From the NCBI RefSeq assembly GCF_003545695.1, contig NZ_QUZZ01000002.1:310001-374000 (forward strand): DNA of 64,000 nucleotides, given 5' to 3'. The notes under the pieces were generated by a model that saw nothing but the letters and a program-made list of their open reading frames with translations, ran no database searches and was not told the origin of the DNA. The stretch comes from Taibaiella helva (GTDB taxonomy: Bacteria; Bacteroidota; Bacteroidia; Chitinophagales; Chitinophagaceae). The position numbers and the translations under genes were made by a program. Shown piece by piece: positions 37,777 through 46,455 of this stretch (positions are counted from its first letter, which is position 1; every line of letters begins with the position of its first letter).

Positions 37777-38667
37777 ATGATAAGATCCCGGATATTGCTG
37801 CTGGTTCTTTGGCTGTTGCCCACTTCAGCCGTTCTGGCGCAGCAGCTCGAGGGGCAATTGCTGGACAGCGACGACAAGCAACCGGTGGCTTATGCCAACA
37901 TCGGCCTTATAGGCACCGAACTGGGCACCAATTCGGATGAGCAGGGGCACTTCAGGATCGATGCGACCGGCAACGGGGACAAAACGGTAATGGTGACCCT
38001 GATCGGTTATGAAGATTATGCCGTAAAGGCATCGGCATTGGAAAGCGCGCTGAAGGCCGGCGGACAGAAGATCTACCTGAAGAAAAAAGCGAACGAGCTT
38101 AAAGAGGTTGTTGTCAGGCCCGCGAAGCTGACGACGGCACAGCTGGGTAACGATGTTGCCTGTGCCGGAAAAGAAAAAGATGGTCTGCCTTTTCCTTTTA
38201 TCTATGAAAAGAAGAAAAAAGGCGTAGTGGTAAAGGTAGACACGCTGACGGAGATAGGCACCCTGATGAAGGTGAAGAAGCGGAAAACCTTTATCGACAG
38301 CGTACAGATCAATGTAGGGAGCTGCACACACGAAGAGATTCTTTATCGCCTGAATATCTATGAAGAGCTGGACGACGAGTTTAAGAATATACTGACGGCG
38401 CCGATCTATATCCGGATGAAAAAGGAGCAGGTGGGTAACGTGATCCGGGTAAACCTGACAGATAAGAACATTGTGGTGAACCACAACTTCATTGTGAGTC
38501 TGGAGAAAGTGAAGGACCTGGGAGCCGGTAAGTTTACCATTTGCGGTAAGATGTTCGGCGCGGCTATGTATATGCGTATCGCCTCGCTGCACGATCGCTT
38601 CATCAAGCTGCCGATCATAGGCATGGGGATCAAATCCTTTGTCACGTTCAGCGAAGAGGAAAAGTAG
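37777..38667 (+). CDS. Secreted carboxypeptidase-like regulatory domain protein inside the sdh operon
   Basis: A 296-residue exported protein. The signal peptide (LLLVLWLLPTSAVLAQ) is followed by a CarboxypepD_reg-like beta domain (LEGQLLDSDDKQPVAYANIGLIGTELGTNSDEQGHFRI ... VTLIGYEDY, residues 23-95), then a KKANELKEVVVRPAK bridge and about 170 residues of unknown fold with a Cys at GSCTHEE. This resembles the DUF4480/DUF5686-type start of many Bacteroidota surface proteins. It starts 15 bases after sdhA and ends 60 bases before sdhB, all on one strand, so it is probably co-transcribed with complex II. No link to respiration is known. Confidence 0.8.
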   Translation: MIRSRILLLVLWLLPTSAVLAQQLEGQLLDSDDKQPVAYANIGLIGTELGTNSDEQGHFRIDATGNGDKTVMVTLIGYEDYAVKASALESALKAGGQKIYLKKKANELKEVVVRPAKLTTAQLGNDVACAGKEKDGLPFPFIYEKKKKGVVVKVDTLTEIGTLMKVKKRKTFIDSVQINVGSCTHEEILYRLNIYEELDDEFKNILTAPIYIRMKKEQVGNVIRVNLTDKNIVVNHNFIVSLEKVKDLGAGKFTICGKMFGAAMYMRIASLHDRFIKLPIIGMGIKSFVTFSEEEK

Positions 38668-38727
38668 AACAATAAGAAAACCTGCGGCTGCGGCCGTTGT
38701 TATAACTGATCAATTTAATTTTCAGCG

Positions 38728-39492
38728 ATGGAACATTACAATATGAACCTGACCCTTAAAGTATGGCGTCAGCAGAATGCACAGGCTCAAGGTGGTTTTG
38801 AAACCTACCAGGTAAAGGATATCTCTTCGGAGATGTCGTTCCTGGAAATGTTTGACGTGCTGAATGAGCAGCTGATCAATGAAGGCAAGGAACCGATCAC
38901 ATTCGATCACGATTGCCGCGAAGGGATCTGCGGCGCCTGTTCTATGCACATCAACGGTCAGCCGCATGGTCCATGGCACCAGACCACAACCTGCCAGCTG
39001 CATATGCGTGCCTATAAAGACGGGGATACCATCGTCGTAGAACCCTGGCGTGCAAAAGCCTTCCCGGTGATCAAGGACCTTATGGTAGATCGCCGCGCTT
39101 TCGATCGCATTATCCAGGCCGGTGGTTATATCTCTGTCGATACCGGCAATGCGCAGGATGCAAACAATCTGCCCGTCGATAAGCATAAGGCAGATGAATC
39201 CTTTGCAGCAGCAGCCTGTATCGGTTGCGGCGCTTGCGTTGCCGCTTGCAAGAACTCCTCAGCTATGCTGTTCCTTTCTGCCAAAGTATCGCACCTGGCG
39301 CTGTTGCCTCAGGGTGATGTAGAACGCAAGACCCGTGTGGTAAACATGGTAGAGCAAATGGATAAGGAAGGCTTTGGCAGCTGTACCAATACGCAGGCCT
39401 GTGAGGCCGAATGCCCTAAAGGTATTTCCGTACAGAATATCCGTCGCCTGAACGCTGAGTACATCCGTTCCGTATTTAGCGGCGGCGAGTAA
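38728..39492 (+). CDS. sdhB: Succinate dehydrogenase iron-sulfur subunit
   Basis: Iron-sulfur subunit of complex II, 254 residues. The 2Fe-2S ligands lie in [17 protein letters not shown] with a later TCQLHMR. The 4Fe-4S motif is [15 protein letters not shown], and the last cluster is bound through [15 protein letters not shown]. It relays electrons from the SdhA flavin to the SdhC hemes. The operon closes with a strong terminator about 26 bases downstream. Confidence 0.97.
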   Translation: MEHYNMNLTLKVWRQQNAQAQGGFETYQVKDISSEMSFLEMFDVLNEQLINEGKEPITFDHDCREGICGACSMHINGQPHGPWHQTTTCQLHMRAYKDGDTIVVEPWRAKAFPVIKDLMVDRRAFDRIIQAGGYISVDTGNAQDANNLPVDKHKADESFAAAACIGCGACVAACKNSSAMLFLSAKVSHLALLPQGDVERKTRVVNMVEQMDKEGFGSCTNTQACEAECPKGISVQNIRRLNAEYIRSVFSGGE

Positions 39493-39518
39493 AAATAGCT
39501 CGCACATAACGATCGTTT

Positions 39519-39562
39519 AAAAAGCAAGGCTGCTCCTGTTCCCCGGGAGCAGCCTTGCTTTT
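39519..39562 (+). terminator. Terminator of the sdh operon
   Basis: AAAAGCAAGGCTGCTCC (39520-39536) pairs with GGAGCAGCCTTGCTTTT (39546-39562). A very stable stem of about 17 bp, ending in TTTT. Confidence 0.95.
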
Positions 39563-39907
39563 GATGAATGATCCATACCTGCAAAGGGGGATCAAGCCGG
39601 TCGGGACGTGTAGCGGCCTGAACGGCGGCTGGATATATATTCATCTCAGCAACCCTGGTTTTGCTCCTACGGAGCTTTATAGAGCATGGACAGCTACAGG
39701 ATCAAGCAGTGCTGTGGCCCGGACTGTGCTACCTTGTCCTTACGTAATGATTGGAGTCCTCAGAACCTCATTCCGTACACCTTACTGTAATCCCCCCGAA
39801 TTTCTGCCTGATCCCGGAAGGGTAGGGATCATGATGGGATTCATGGTGAGGTTGGAGAATAGCAGAACATTGTCTATATTTATACCCCGCCTATCCAAAC
39901 CTGAACC
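39563..39907. other. Intergenic region with a REP-like remnant
   Basis: About 345 bases without a supported gene. The only structure seen is the REP-like palindrome at 39659-39675. A TATATTTA string near 39877 may be part of the promoter of the next gene. Confidence 0.45.
39659..39675. repeat. REP-like palindrome, partial copy
   Basis: TTTTGCTCCTACGGAGC matches the hairpin of the RAYT-linked repeat at 4293-4313 exactly up to the second arm, where the trailing A run is lost. The flanking repeat sequence is not present. Confidence 0.6.
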
Positions 39908-41830
39908 ATGAAAAGAATACTGCTCTTCTGGGGCATTTGCTGTCTTTGGCAAAGTGTCTGTGCACAAAAACAAGGTAACATCTGGTATTTCGGCCAGGGA
40001 GCCGGACTTGATTTCAATGCATCGCCGCCGGCGCCGCTTTCCGGAGCCTTAAATACTAACGAAGGCTGTGCCAGCATTGCAGATCCTGCCACAGGGCAGC
40101 TTTTGCTTTATACGGATGGGATCACGGTATGGGACAGAACCCATACACCGATGCCCGGCAGTGTGTCGACTCCACTTAACGGAGATCCATCCAGCACGCA
40201 AAGCGGTGTCATTGTTCCCTTACCCGGTAACAGCTCCATTTATTATATTGTAACTACCCCTGCCCAGGTGGGCGGGGCTTCTCCCGCTGCGGGTGCCGCA
40301 ATGTGCTATAGCGTGGTCGACCTTAGCCTGAACGGTGGCAATGGCGACCTGGTATCCGTGAACAATGTCCTGATCGATTCGTCGACAGAAAAGATCGCTG
40401 TTACCAGCAACTGCGACAAAACTGCTTATTGGGTGGTAGGACATCGCTGGAGCTGCGATAGCTTTTATGCCTTCAAGCTGACGGCTGCAGGCTTTGCGCC
40501 GCCGGTAAAAAGCAAAGTGGGGTCTGCACCGGGAACTCCTTTCTCTTCCAGTACGTCAGAGGCCATCGGCTATATGAAATTTTCGGCCAATGGTGCGAAG
40601 CTGGGTATGGTAACTTATGTAACGCGGAATACAATGGAGCTGTTCGATTTTAATGCTGCTACCGGGGTTGTCAGCAATCCGATTACCGATCTTTTTACAA
40701 CAATTGATTCGCCTTTCGACGGGCCTTATGGTTGTTCTTTCTCTCCGGATAACAGTAAGTTTTATGTCAGTGTTAATGCATACCCGCAAAGCAAGGTGTT
40801 CCAGTATGATCTGACTGCCGGCAGTGCGGCGGCCATTATTGCGAGCAGGACATTGATCGGTAGCAGCAGCATGGGCCTGTGGGCGCTTCAGAACGGCCCT
40901 GACGGTAAAATGTACGTGGCCGTAACCCCCAGCATTGCAGGACTGGATGTGATCCAGAACCCCAATGCTGCGGGCCTTGCCTGTGGTTATACTGCTAATG
41001 CTGCTGCCTTGATGCCAGGTACATTTTCCACACTGGGGCTACCCTGTATGGTAGAAAGCTTTCTCTCTCCCGTGGTCAATCCCGCCTTCTATCTGCCCAC
41101 AGACAGTGTCGTTTGCCTGGGCGATACACTGGATGCCCCTCAGACAGAGCATCCGAACTTCAGTATCAGCCCCATGGGAAGCGTTATCATCAATGCCGAC
41201 AGCTCCCTGATCCGTTTTGCTCCCCGGCTAACCACGACTTATACCATCATAAAACGGAACAGCTGCGGCTACAACGACACCATTCCGTTTACAGTTCATG
41301 TTGTCCATCCTGTAGCCGACTTTTTCTTTGACCCGGCTGCGCCTACGCTCGACGATCGGCAGATACAACTGGTCAATAACAGCAAAGACGCGACGGCTTT
41401 TACCTGGTACGATACGACCTACACCTGGTTGTCCAATGCCACAGACTATATCTATCCCATCAGCCGGGATGGCGAAGTTTGCTTCAGGTTGGAGGCAAAA
41501 GACAGCTGGGGCTGTGCGGATACCGTTACAAAATGCGTGGAGATAAGAGACATGAGCTACCTGCTCTTTGTGCCTAATTCTTTTACCCCTAACGGCGACG
41601 GCCGTAACGATATTTTTAAGATAAGTGGCGTCAATATCCAGCTGGAGAACCTGGCCGTATTCAACCGCTATGGAGAGCGTATCTTCTATACCAACGATAT
41701 CGATAAAGGATGGGACGGTACTTATAAAGGGGCAGAAAGTGATATCGGCAGCTACTTCTACCTTGTCCGCTACAAAAATCCATGGGGAGCGCGGCTGGAG
41801 AAAAAAGGGGACGTGACCCTGGTCCGCTAA
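39908..41830 (+). CDS. T9SS type B cargo protein (gliding-motility-associated C-terminal domain)
   Basis: A 640-residue secreted protein: a signal peptide (ending in VCAQ), then a beta-propeller-like region of about 360 residues that begins QGNIWYFGQGAGLDF and has repeating segments such as GYMKFSANGAKLGMVTY and GCSFSPDNSKFYVS. PKD-like or Ig-like modules follow at about 390-540. The C-terminus is a type B sorting domain (LLFVPNSFTPNGDGRNDIFKI ... VFNRYGERIF ... GWDGTYKG ... GSYFYLVRY). Type B cargo is usually released or attached by a partner of the PorP/SprF family; none is encoded next to it. Confidence 0.88.
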   Translation: MKRILLFWGICCLWQSVCAQKQGNIWYFGQGAGLDFNASPPAPLSGALNTNEGCASIADPATGQLLLYTDGITVWDRTHTPMPGSVSTPLNGDPSSTQSGVIVPLPGNSSIYYIVTTPAQVGGASPAAGAAMCYSVVDLSLNGGNGDLVSVNNVLIDSSTEKIAVTSNCDKTAYWVVGHRWSCDSFYAFKLTAAGFAPPVKSKVGSAPGTPFSSSTSEAIGYMKFSANGAKLGMVTYVTRNTMELFDFNAATGVVSNPITDLFTTIDSPFDGPYGCSFSPDNSKFYVSVNAYPQSKVFQYDLTAGSAAAIIASRTLIGSSSMGLWALQNGPDGKMYVAVTPSIAGLDVIQNPNAAGLACGYTANAAALMPGTFSTLGLPCMVESFLSPVVNPAFYLPTDSVVCLGDTLDAPQTEHPNFSISPMGSVIINADSSLIRFAPRLTTTYTIIKRNSCGYNDTIPFTVHVVHPVADFFFDPAAPTLDDRQIQLVNNSKDATAFTWYDTTYTWLSNATDYIYPISRDGEVCFRLEAKDSWGCADTVTKCVEIRDMSYLLFVPNSFTPNGDGRNDIFKISGVNIQLENLAVFNRYGERIFYTNDIDKGWDGTYKGAESDIGSYFYLVRYKNPWGARLEKKGDVTLVR

Positions 41831-41928
41831 CGCATCGATTTGAAGCTATGCGTATAACCGTTTTATAAGTCCTGCATTCACAAAAAAATAGCAACGGGGC
41901 TTTTATCTAATTTGTACCTTAGCCTCTT

Positions 41929-42618
41929 ATGTTCGCCGTCCCCCGTTTCCTGCCGCTCCTGGGTATCCTTTTCGTTTGCTTCAGCAGTCCCGCGCTGGCT
42001 TTGGTCATGAGAGGAAAAGTCTATGACTTTAAGACCAACCAACCCCTGCCTAATGTCAATATCGTTAATACTTATACCGAGGTGGGCATTACCACCGACA
42101 GTTCCGGCAACTTCGTGTTGAATGTGGAAAAGGGACACCTGGTCGAATTCAGGCGCATCGGCTACAAGATCGCCCGCATACGCATCGAATCGGATCAGCT
42201 GCCCTACTACAATGTGGCCATGAGAGAAGGCGCCTTCGACCTGGACGAAGTAGAGATAAGGGGCAGCAACTTTCATACCGACAGCCTGGAAAAAAGGGAG
42301 ACCTACAAATGGGCGATCGAGCATTATACCCTGGACGGGCTGGACGTAATCCAGCATCCCTTCGATGCCCTGAGCAAAAGGAATCGCCAGATTTGGGCTT
42401 TCCAGAAACGGTTTGATTACTTTGAAAAGGAAAAATATGTCGACTTCGTCTTCAATGCCAAGCTGATCGGCAAAGTTACCGGTATCGACACCACTGATAT
42501 GGAGCTGTACCGCAGGGTGTACCGGCCCCGGTATGACCAGGTGAAGGCCTGGACCGAATACGAGTTCCTGGAATACATCAAGAATACCGGCGCCATTTTC
42601 AAGCGTCGCCGGCAATAG
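41929..42618 (+). CDS. Exported carboxypeptidase-like regulatory domain protein
   Basis: A 229-residue exported protein. The signal peptide (FLPLLGILFVCFSSPALA) is followed by a CarboxypepD_reg-like domain, about residues 27-95: MRGKVYDFKTNQPLPNVNIVNTYTEVGITTDSSGNFVLNVEKGHLVEFRRIGYKI. A helical, charged region of unknown function follows and ends in KRRRQ. It is similar in plan to the protein encoded inside the sdh operon. Likely periplasmic or at the outer membrane. It ends with its own terminator. Confidence 0.8.
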   Translation: MFAVPRFLPLLGILFVCFSSPALALVMRGKVYDFKTNQPLPNVNIVNTYTEVGITTDSSGNFVLNVEKGHLVEFRRIGYKIARIRIESDQLPYYNVAMREGAFDLDEVEIRGSNFHTDSLEKRETYKWAIEHYTLDGLDVIQHPFDALSKRNRQIWAFQKRFDYFEKEKYVDFVFNAKLIGKVTGIDTTDMELYRRVYRPRYDQVKAWTEYEFLEYIKNTGAIFKRRRQ

Positions 42619-42655
42619 CGCCGGTGTGCCCGGCTTTAAAGGATTTTAACAGAAC

Positions 42656-42700
42656 AAACCGGTGCACTGCAGATTTTCTACAGTGCACCGGTTTATTTTT
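42656..42700 (+). terminator. Terminator between the regulatory-domain gene and the peptide gene
   Basis: AAACCGGTGCACTG (42656-42669) pairs with CAGTGCACCGGTTT (42681-42694), followed by a T run. The T run overlaps a -7 box for the next gene. Confidence 0.93.
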
Positions 42701-42701
42701 G
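42694..42701 (+). promoter_or_regulatory. -7 box of the lanthipeptide-like gene
   Basis: TATTTTTG matches TAnnTTTG and overlaps the T run of the preceding terminator. It lies 17 bases before the ATG at 42719. No clear -33 TTG was found. Confidence 0.5.
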
Positions 42702-42718
42702 AGCACAAAAGACCAACA

Positions 42719-42943
42719 ATGAAAAAGAAAAGCTTAAGCACCAAACTTACTTTGAACAAAAAGAGCATTACGGCATTGGGTAATAACAACCTGACCGATG
42801 TGAAAGGCGGAAGGCTCAGCGTGAATGTTTGCGAGCTGTCAAAGGTCGGATGCGAGCCGTCATGGGATTCGTTGTGCGATGCCTGTATTTCCCATCTTTC
42901 CGGCTGCGACCGTTGTCCTACCTGGACTACCTGCGAAATGTAA
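42719..42943 (+). CDS. Lanthipeptide-like RiPP precursor with double-glycine leader
   Basis: A 74-residue peptide. The leader is of the Bacteroidota class I lanthipeptide type: MKKKSLSTKLTLNKKSITAL, then a variable stretch, then DVKGG (residues 27-31). The core of about 43 residues after GG contains seven Cys and about nine Ser/Thr, the raw material of thioether rings, and ends in TWTTCEM. The start at 42719 was chosen because the leader begins there and a -7 box lies just upstream. It stands alone between two terminators. No LanB/LanC, protease or exporter gene lies in the window, so modification would have to be done in trans. Confidence 0.8.
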   Translation: MKKKSLSTKLTLNKKSITALGNNNLTDVKGGRLSVNVCELSKVGCEPSWDSLCDACISHLSGCDRCPTWTTCEM

Positions 42944-42965
42944 TAACAGGGTATCTGTTTACAAA

Positions 42966-42998
42966 AAAAATGGCTGTCCCTGTGGGCAGCCATTTTAA
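42966..42998 (+). terminator. Terminator of the lanthipeptide-like gene
   Basis: AAAATGGCTG (42967-42976) pairs with CAGCCATTTT (42987-42996). With A and T flanks it could also serve the convergent SurA-like gene. Confidence 0.88.
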
Positions 42999-43016
42999 TA
43001 TGGATAGTATTATTGC

Positions 43017-44378
43017 TTATTTATTGGCGCTGGCAGCAGCAGCTTTCACCCAGCCCTTCAGCGCGGGGCAATCCTGGTATTCCGGATCGATCTTTATATA
43101 ATAGCTGTCGACCCTTTGCATGATCCAGTCGTTGATATAGCTGGTTTGTTTTTTTGCCAGCGCCGCACGCTGGATATCGGCATAGTCGTCTTTCATGTTG
43201 AGGATATGCGGATCGGTGCGGCTTTTCAAGTACAGGATACGGGTAGCGCGGGAACCGTAGGGATCGGTGAAGATCTGCGGCTGGGAGTATTCGCCCACCT
43301 TCAGCTCGCCCACGACCTTTGCCATTTGCGGATCCATACCTTCGATGGCCAGCACATTGCTCCCGGTATTAGCGTTGTAGATCATACCGCCGGTCATTTT
43401 GGATTGATCGTCTGTGCTGTATTTACCAACAGCTTCGGGGAAGGTCAGCTTTCCGCTTACCAGGTCGGCGCGGATGCTGTCCAGTTTCTTGATGCTCTGC
43501 TGCAGGTCCACATTCGTTACTTCGGGGATGATAATGATATGGCGCACTTTGGCCTCGTCGCCCATGCGGCGTACCATCTGGATAATATGATATCCGAATC
43601 TGGACTTTACTACCGGGGAGATCTCGCCGGGCTGCAGGCGATAGGCAGCCGATGCAAATTGCGGATCAACTTCTTTACGGGTAATGTCCATTTCACCGCC
43701 GTTATCTTTGGTGCCATCCATACTATACAGGCCGGCCATGGTAGCAAAGCTTCTGCCATTGTCTACGATATCCTTGCGGATACCTTCCAGCTTTTCTTTG
43801 GCCAGGGCATCAATCTCGGGAGCAACCTTGGGCTTGATCACGATCTGGCCCATTTCAACAGTAGCGGGGTATGGGGGAAGGCTGTCGGCAGGCAACCCTT
43901 TGAAGAAAGCATCGATCTCCTGGGGCGTCACCTTCACCTTGTCCATGATCTGCGATTGCATCTTATCGGCAATGGACTTGTCCTTAAAAAAGCTCCTGAA
44001 CTCTTCCTTCAGCTGGTAAATGGTTCTGCCGCCGTTGGCTTCCTCAAAAGCTTCTTTGCTGCCGTATTGCTGCATCATGGATCGGATACGGTTTTCCAGG
44101 ATGTTTTCTACCTCTTCATCGGTCACGATCACGCTATCGCGGCCGGCCTGCTCGATCAGGATCTGCTGGGCCAGCAGGTTATACAGCATACCGCATTTGT
44201 CGCTTTCCTGCAGGTCTGGCCTATTCTGCTTTTCCTGGTTGTACATCTCGTTGAGGTCGGATTGGAGAATGATCTTGTTGCCGACCTGGCCGATGATCTT
44301 GTTGGCTACCTGGACCTGCGCCAGTGCCGGCACAGCGGCCGCAGCCATCAGAAGAACTAATATTTTGATTCGAAACAT
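43017..44378 (-). CDS. SurA-like periplasmic peptidyl-prolyl isomerase
   Basis: A 453-residue periplasmic chaperone and isomerase of outer-membrane protein folding. The signal peptide (FRIKILVLLMAAAAVPALAQ) is followed by a SurA N-terminal domain (NKIIGQVGNKIILQSDL). Two parvulin (PPIC) domains follow: VEMGQIVIKPKVAPE to FGYHIIQMV, and AKVRHIIIIPEVTN onward. The ATG at 44378 is used because the only earlier start in frame is a TTG that belongs to the TATCTTTG promoter box. No operon partner. Named by domain plan; called SurA-like because the Bacteroidota orthologue relations are unclear. Confidence 0.88.
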   Translation of the reverse strand: MFRIKILVLLMAAAAVPALAQVQVANKIIGQVGNKIILQSDLNEMYNQEKQNRPDLQESDKCGMLYNLLAQQILIEQAGRDSVIVTDEEVENILENRIRSMMQQYGSKEAFEEANGGRTIYQLKEEFRSFFKDKSIADKMQSQIMDKVKVTPQEIDAFFKGLPADSLPPYPATVEMGQIVIKPKVAPEIDALAKEKLEGIRKDIVDNGRSFATMAGLYSMDGTKDNGGEMDITRKEVDPQFASAAYRLQPGEISPVVKSRFGYHIIQMVRRMGDEAKVRHIIIIPEVTNVDLQQSIKKLDSIRADLVSGKLTFPEAVGKYSTDDQSKMTGGMIYNANTGSNVLAIEGMDPQMAKVVGELKVGEYSQPQIFTDPYGSRATRILYLKSRTDPHILNMKDDYADIQRAALAKKQTSYINDWIMQRVDSYYIKIDPEYQDCPALKGWVKAAAASANK

Positions 44379-44384
44379 AGCCTG

Positions 44385-44392
44385 CAAAGATA
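44385..44392 (-). promoter_or_regulatory. -7 box immediately before the SurA-like gene
   Basis: TATCTTTG on the minus strand, an exact TAnnTTTG match. Only 6 bases separate its last G from the ATG, so the transcript may have almost no leader. Confidence 0.6.
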
Positions 44393-44560
44393 AGCGATTG
44401 CTTTGTTGATTTTTGGTTAATCAGGAATTTTACCCTCAATTAAACTGATTTTTGCCGGAATTAGTATGGGCTGCGGCTTATTCTTTACTGCTGCGCCAAA
44501 TCTTCTTTTTAAAATAACAGGTAAGTTTTACCTTTAAGCCCTAAAATTAAACATGATCTT

Positions 44561-45262
44561 ATGGGATTCAATAAAGTGGTAGCCAACGCCGAAGAGGCGG
44601 TACAAGACATCCGGGACAACGCAGTGATCATGCTGGGTGGATTCGGGCTGTGCGGCATACCCGAGAACAGTATTACTGCTTTGATCAAAAAAGGCGTTAA
44701 AGATCTGACCTTTATTTCCAATAATGCCGGGGTGGATGACTTCGGCATCGGGCTGATGCTGAAGACCCGGCAGGTAAAGAAAATGATCGCTTCCTATGTA
44801 GGCGAAAATGCGGAGTTTGAGCGGCAATTGCTCAGCGGTGAGCTGGAAGTGGAGCTGGTGCCACAGGGAACGCTGGTGACCCGCTGCATGGCCGCTGCTT
44901 ATGGCTTTCCAGCGATCTTCACGCCCGCAGGTGTCGGTACCGAGGTGGCCGAGGGTAAGGAAGTACGGAATTTCAAGGGTAAGGATTACCTGGTCGAGGA
45001 AGCCTTCGAAGCCGATTATTCTATTGTCAAAGCCTGGAAAGGCGATACCGCAGGCAATCTCATTTTCAACAAGACCGCCCGCAACTTCAACAGCGTTATG
45101 GCTATGGCCGGTAAGATATCCATCGTAGAAGTGGAGGAGCTGGTACCCGCCGGTCAGCTGGATCCCAACTTTATTCATGTGCCCGGCATTTATGTGCATC
45201 GCATCTTCCAGGGCAGCAATTACGAAAAACGTATCGAGCAAAGAACCGTTCGCAGCAAGTAA
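44561..45262 (+). CDS. scoA: 3-oxoacid CoA-transferase subunit A
   Basis: Subunit A of a family I CoA-transferase (succinyl-CoA:3-ketoacid type), which moves CoA between succinyl-CoA and acetoacetate. 233 residues. The family signature DNAVIMLGGFGLCGIP is at residues 25-40, and FISNNAGVDDFGIG and GTLVTRCMAAAYGFPAIFTPAGVGT are also typical. Subunit B, which carries the catalytic glutamate and is normally the next gene, is not here: dapD follows. A TACCTTTA string about 30 bases upstream may be its -7 box. The protein itself looks intact. Confidence 0.92.
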   Translation: MGFNKVVANAEEAVQDIRDNAVIMLGGFGLCGIPENSITALIKKGVKDLTFISNNAGVDDFGIGLMLKTRQVKKMIASYVGENAEFERQLLSGELEVELVPQGTLVTRCMAAAYGFPAIFTPAGVGTEVAEGKEVRNFKGKDYLVEEAFEADYSIVKAWKGDTAGNLIFNKTARNFNSVMAMAGKISIVEVEELVPAGQLDPNFIHVPGIYVHRIFQGSNYEKRIEQRTVRSK

Positions 45263-45392
45263 GCCTGTTATCATTTCAGCTGTCCGGGATGTCCGGAAAA
45301 GCCGGCCGGGATTGCTTCGCAGTGCCGGCTGCAGCCTTGCTCTTGAGGCAACGACTTTGTATACTATATTTTAGAAAAAGACCATTCCGATA

Positions 45393-46208
45393 ATGAACGA
45401 TTACCAACAACTGATTGAGGCGGCCTATGCCGACCGCAGTCTGCTGAATGAAGCCCGGTACCAGGATGCCGTGCGCGCTGTAGTGGAAGAAGTAGACAAA
45501 GGCCGGCTGCGCGTGGCCCGTCCCGAAGGCGATGGCTGGCAGGTGCAGCAATGGGTAAAGCAGGCGATACTGCTGTATTTCGGTATACAGAAGATGAAGA
45601 CCTGGGAGCTGCCGCCCTTCGAGTTTTACGATAAGATGGAGCTGAAAAAGAATTATGCTGAGCTGGGTGTACGGGCCGTGCCCCATGCCGTAGCGCGCTA
45701 TGGCGCCTATATTGCCCGCAACGTGGTGCTGATGCCCTCTTATGTCAATATCGGCGCCTATGTGGATGAAGGCACGATGGTGGATACCTGGGCCACAGTA
45801 GGCAGCTGCGCCCAGATAGGAAAAGATGTGCACCTGAGCGGCGGCGTAGGTATCGGCGGTGTGCTGGAACCCTTGCAGGCAGCGCCTGTTGTGATTGAGG
45901 ACGGCTGCTTTATCGGCTCGCGCTGTATCGTGGTGGAAGGTGTGCGTGTAGAGAAGGAAGCCGTATTGGGCGCCAATGTTGTGCTGACCCAATCGACCAA
46001 GATCATCGATGTGAGCGGCAATGAGCCCGTAGAATACAAAGGCATCGTGCCGGCCCGCAGCGTGGTGATCCCCGGAAGCTACACCAAGAAATTCCCCGCG
46101 GGCGAGTACGGCGTGGGCTGTGCGCTCATCATCGGTCAGCGTAAGGAAAGCACCGATCTGAAGACGAGCCTGAACGATGCGCTGAGGGATTTCAATGTGT
46201 CGATTTAA
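45393..46208 (+). CDS. dapD: 2,3,4,5-tetrahydropyridine-2,6-dicarboxylate N-succinyltransferase
   Basis: DapD of the succinylase branch of diaminopimelate and lysine biosynthesis, which uses succinyl-CoA. 271 residues. The N-terminal helical domain is followed by a left-handed beta-helix with hexapeptide repeats (VLMPSYVNIGAYVDEGTMVDTWATVGSCAQIGKDVHLSGGVGIGGVLEP). DGCFIGSRCIVVEGVRVEKEAVLGANVVL is the usual continuation. Monocistronic with its own terminator. Length is normal. Confidence 0.97.
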   Translation: MNDYQQLIEAAYADRSLLNEARYQDAVRAVVEEVDKGRLRVARPEGDGWQVQQWVKQAILLYFGIQKMKTWELPPFEFYDKMELKKNYAELGVRAVPHAVARYGAYIARNVVLMPSYVNIGAYVDEGTMVDTWATVGSCAQIGKDVHLSGGVGIGGVLEPLQAAPVVIEDGCFIGSRCIVVEGVRVEKEAVLGANVVLTQSTKIIDVSGNEPVEYKGIVPARSVVIPGSYTKKFPAGEYGVGCALIIGQRKESTDLKTSLNDALRDFNVSI

Positions 46209-46245
46209 ATCGTATTGGCAGCGGCAGAAGATGCTGCAGCGGATA

Positions 46246-46284
46246 AAAAAGACAGCGCTCCCGGTTGGGGAACGCTGTCTTTTT
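46246..46284 (+). terminator. Terminator of dapD
   Basis: AAAAAGACAGCG (46246-46257) pairs with CGCTGTCTTTTT (46273-46284). Confidence 0.92.
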
Positions 46285-46392
46285 GTATCTTAAGGGCTGC
46301 AACCCGACCCTGATGAAAAATATATGCGGTATTGCTGGCGGCGAATAATCGTACTGATAATGGGAAGCATCGTATATACTATGAAATGACCG

Positions 46393-46426
46393 TTGACGCC
46401 ACACAATCTTTTTAGGGCTATTTTTG
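46393..46426 (+). promoter_or_regulatory. Promoter of the mechanosensitive channel gene
   Basis: TTG (46393-46395), 23 bases, then TATTTTTG (46419-46426): a TTG-N23-TAnnTTTG match. The transcript would start near 46432, which rules out the TTG at 46393 as a start codon. Confidence 0.7.
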
Positions 46427-46455
46427 CCCTGTTATCTCAACAAAAGAAAGCGCAT

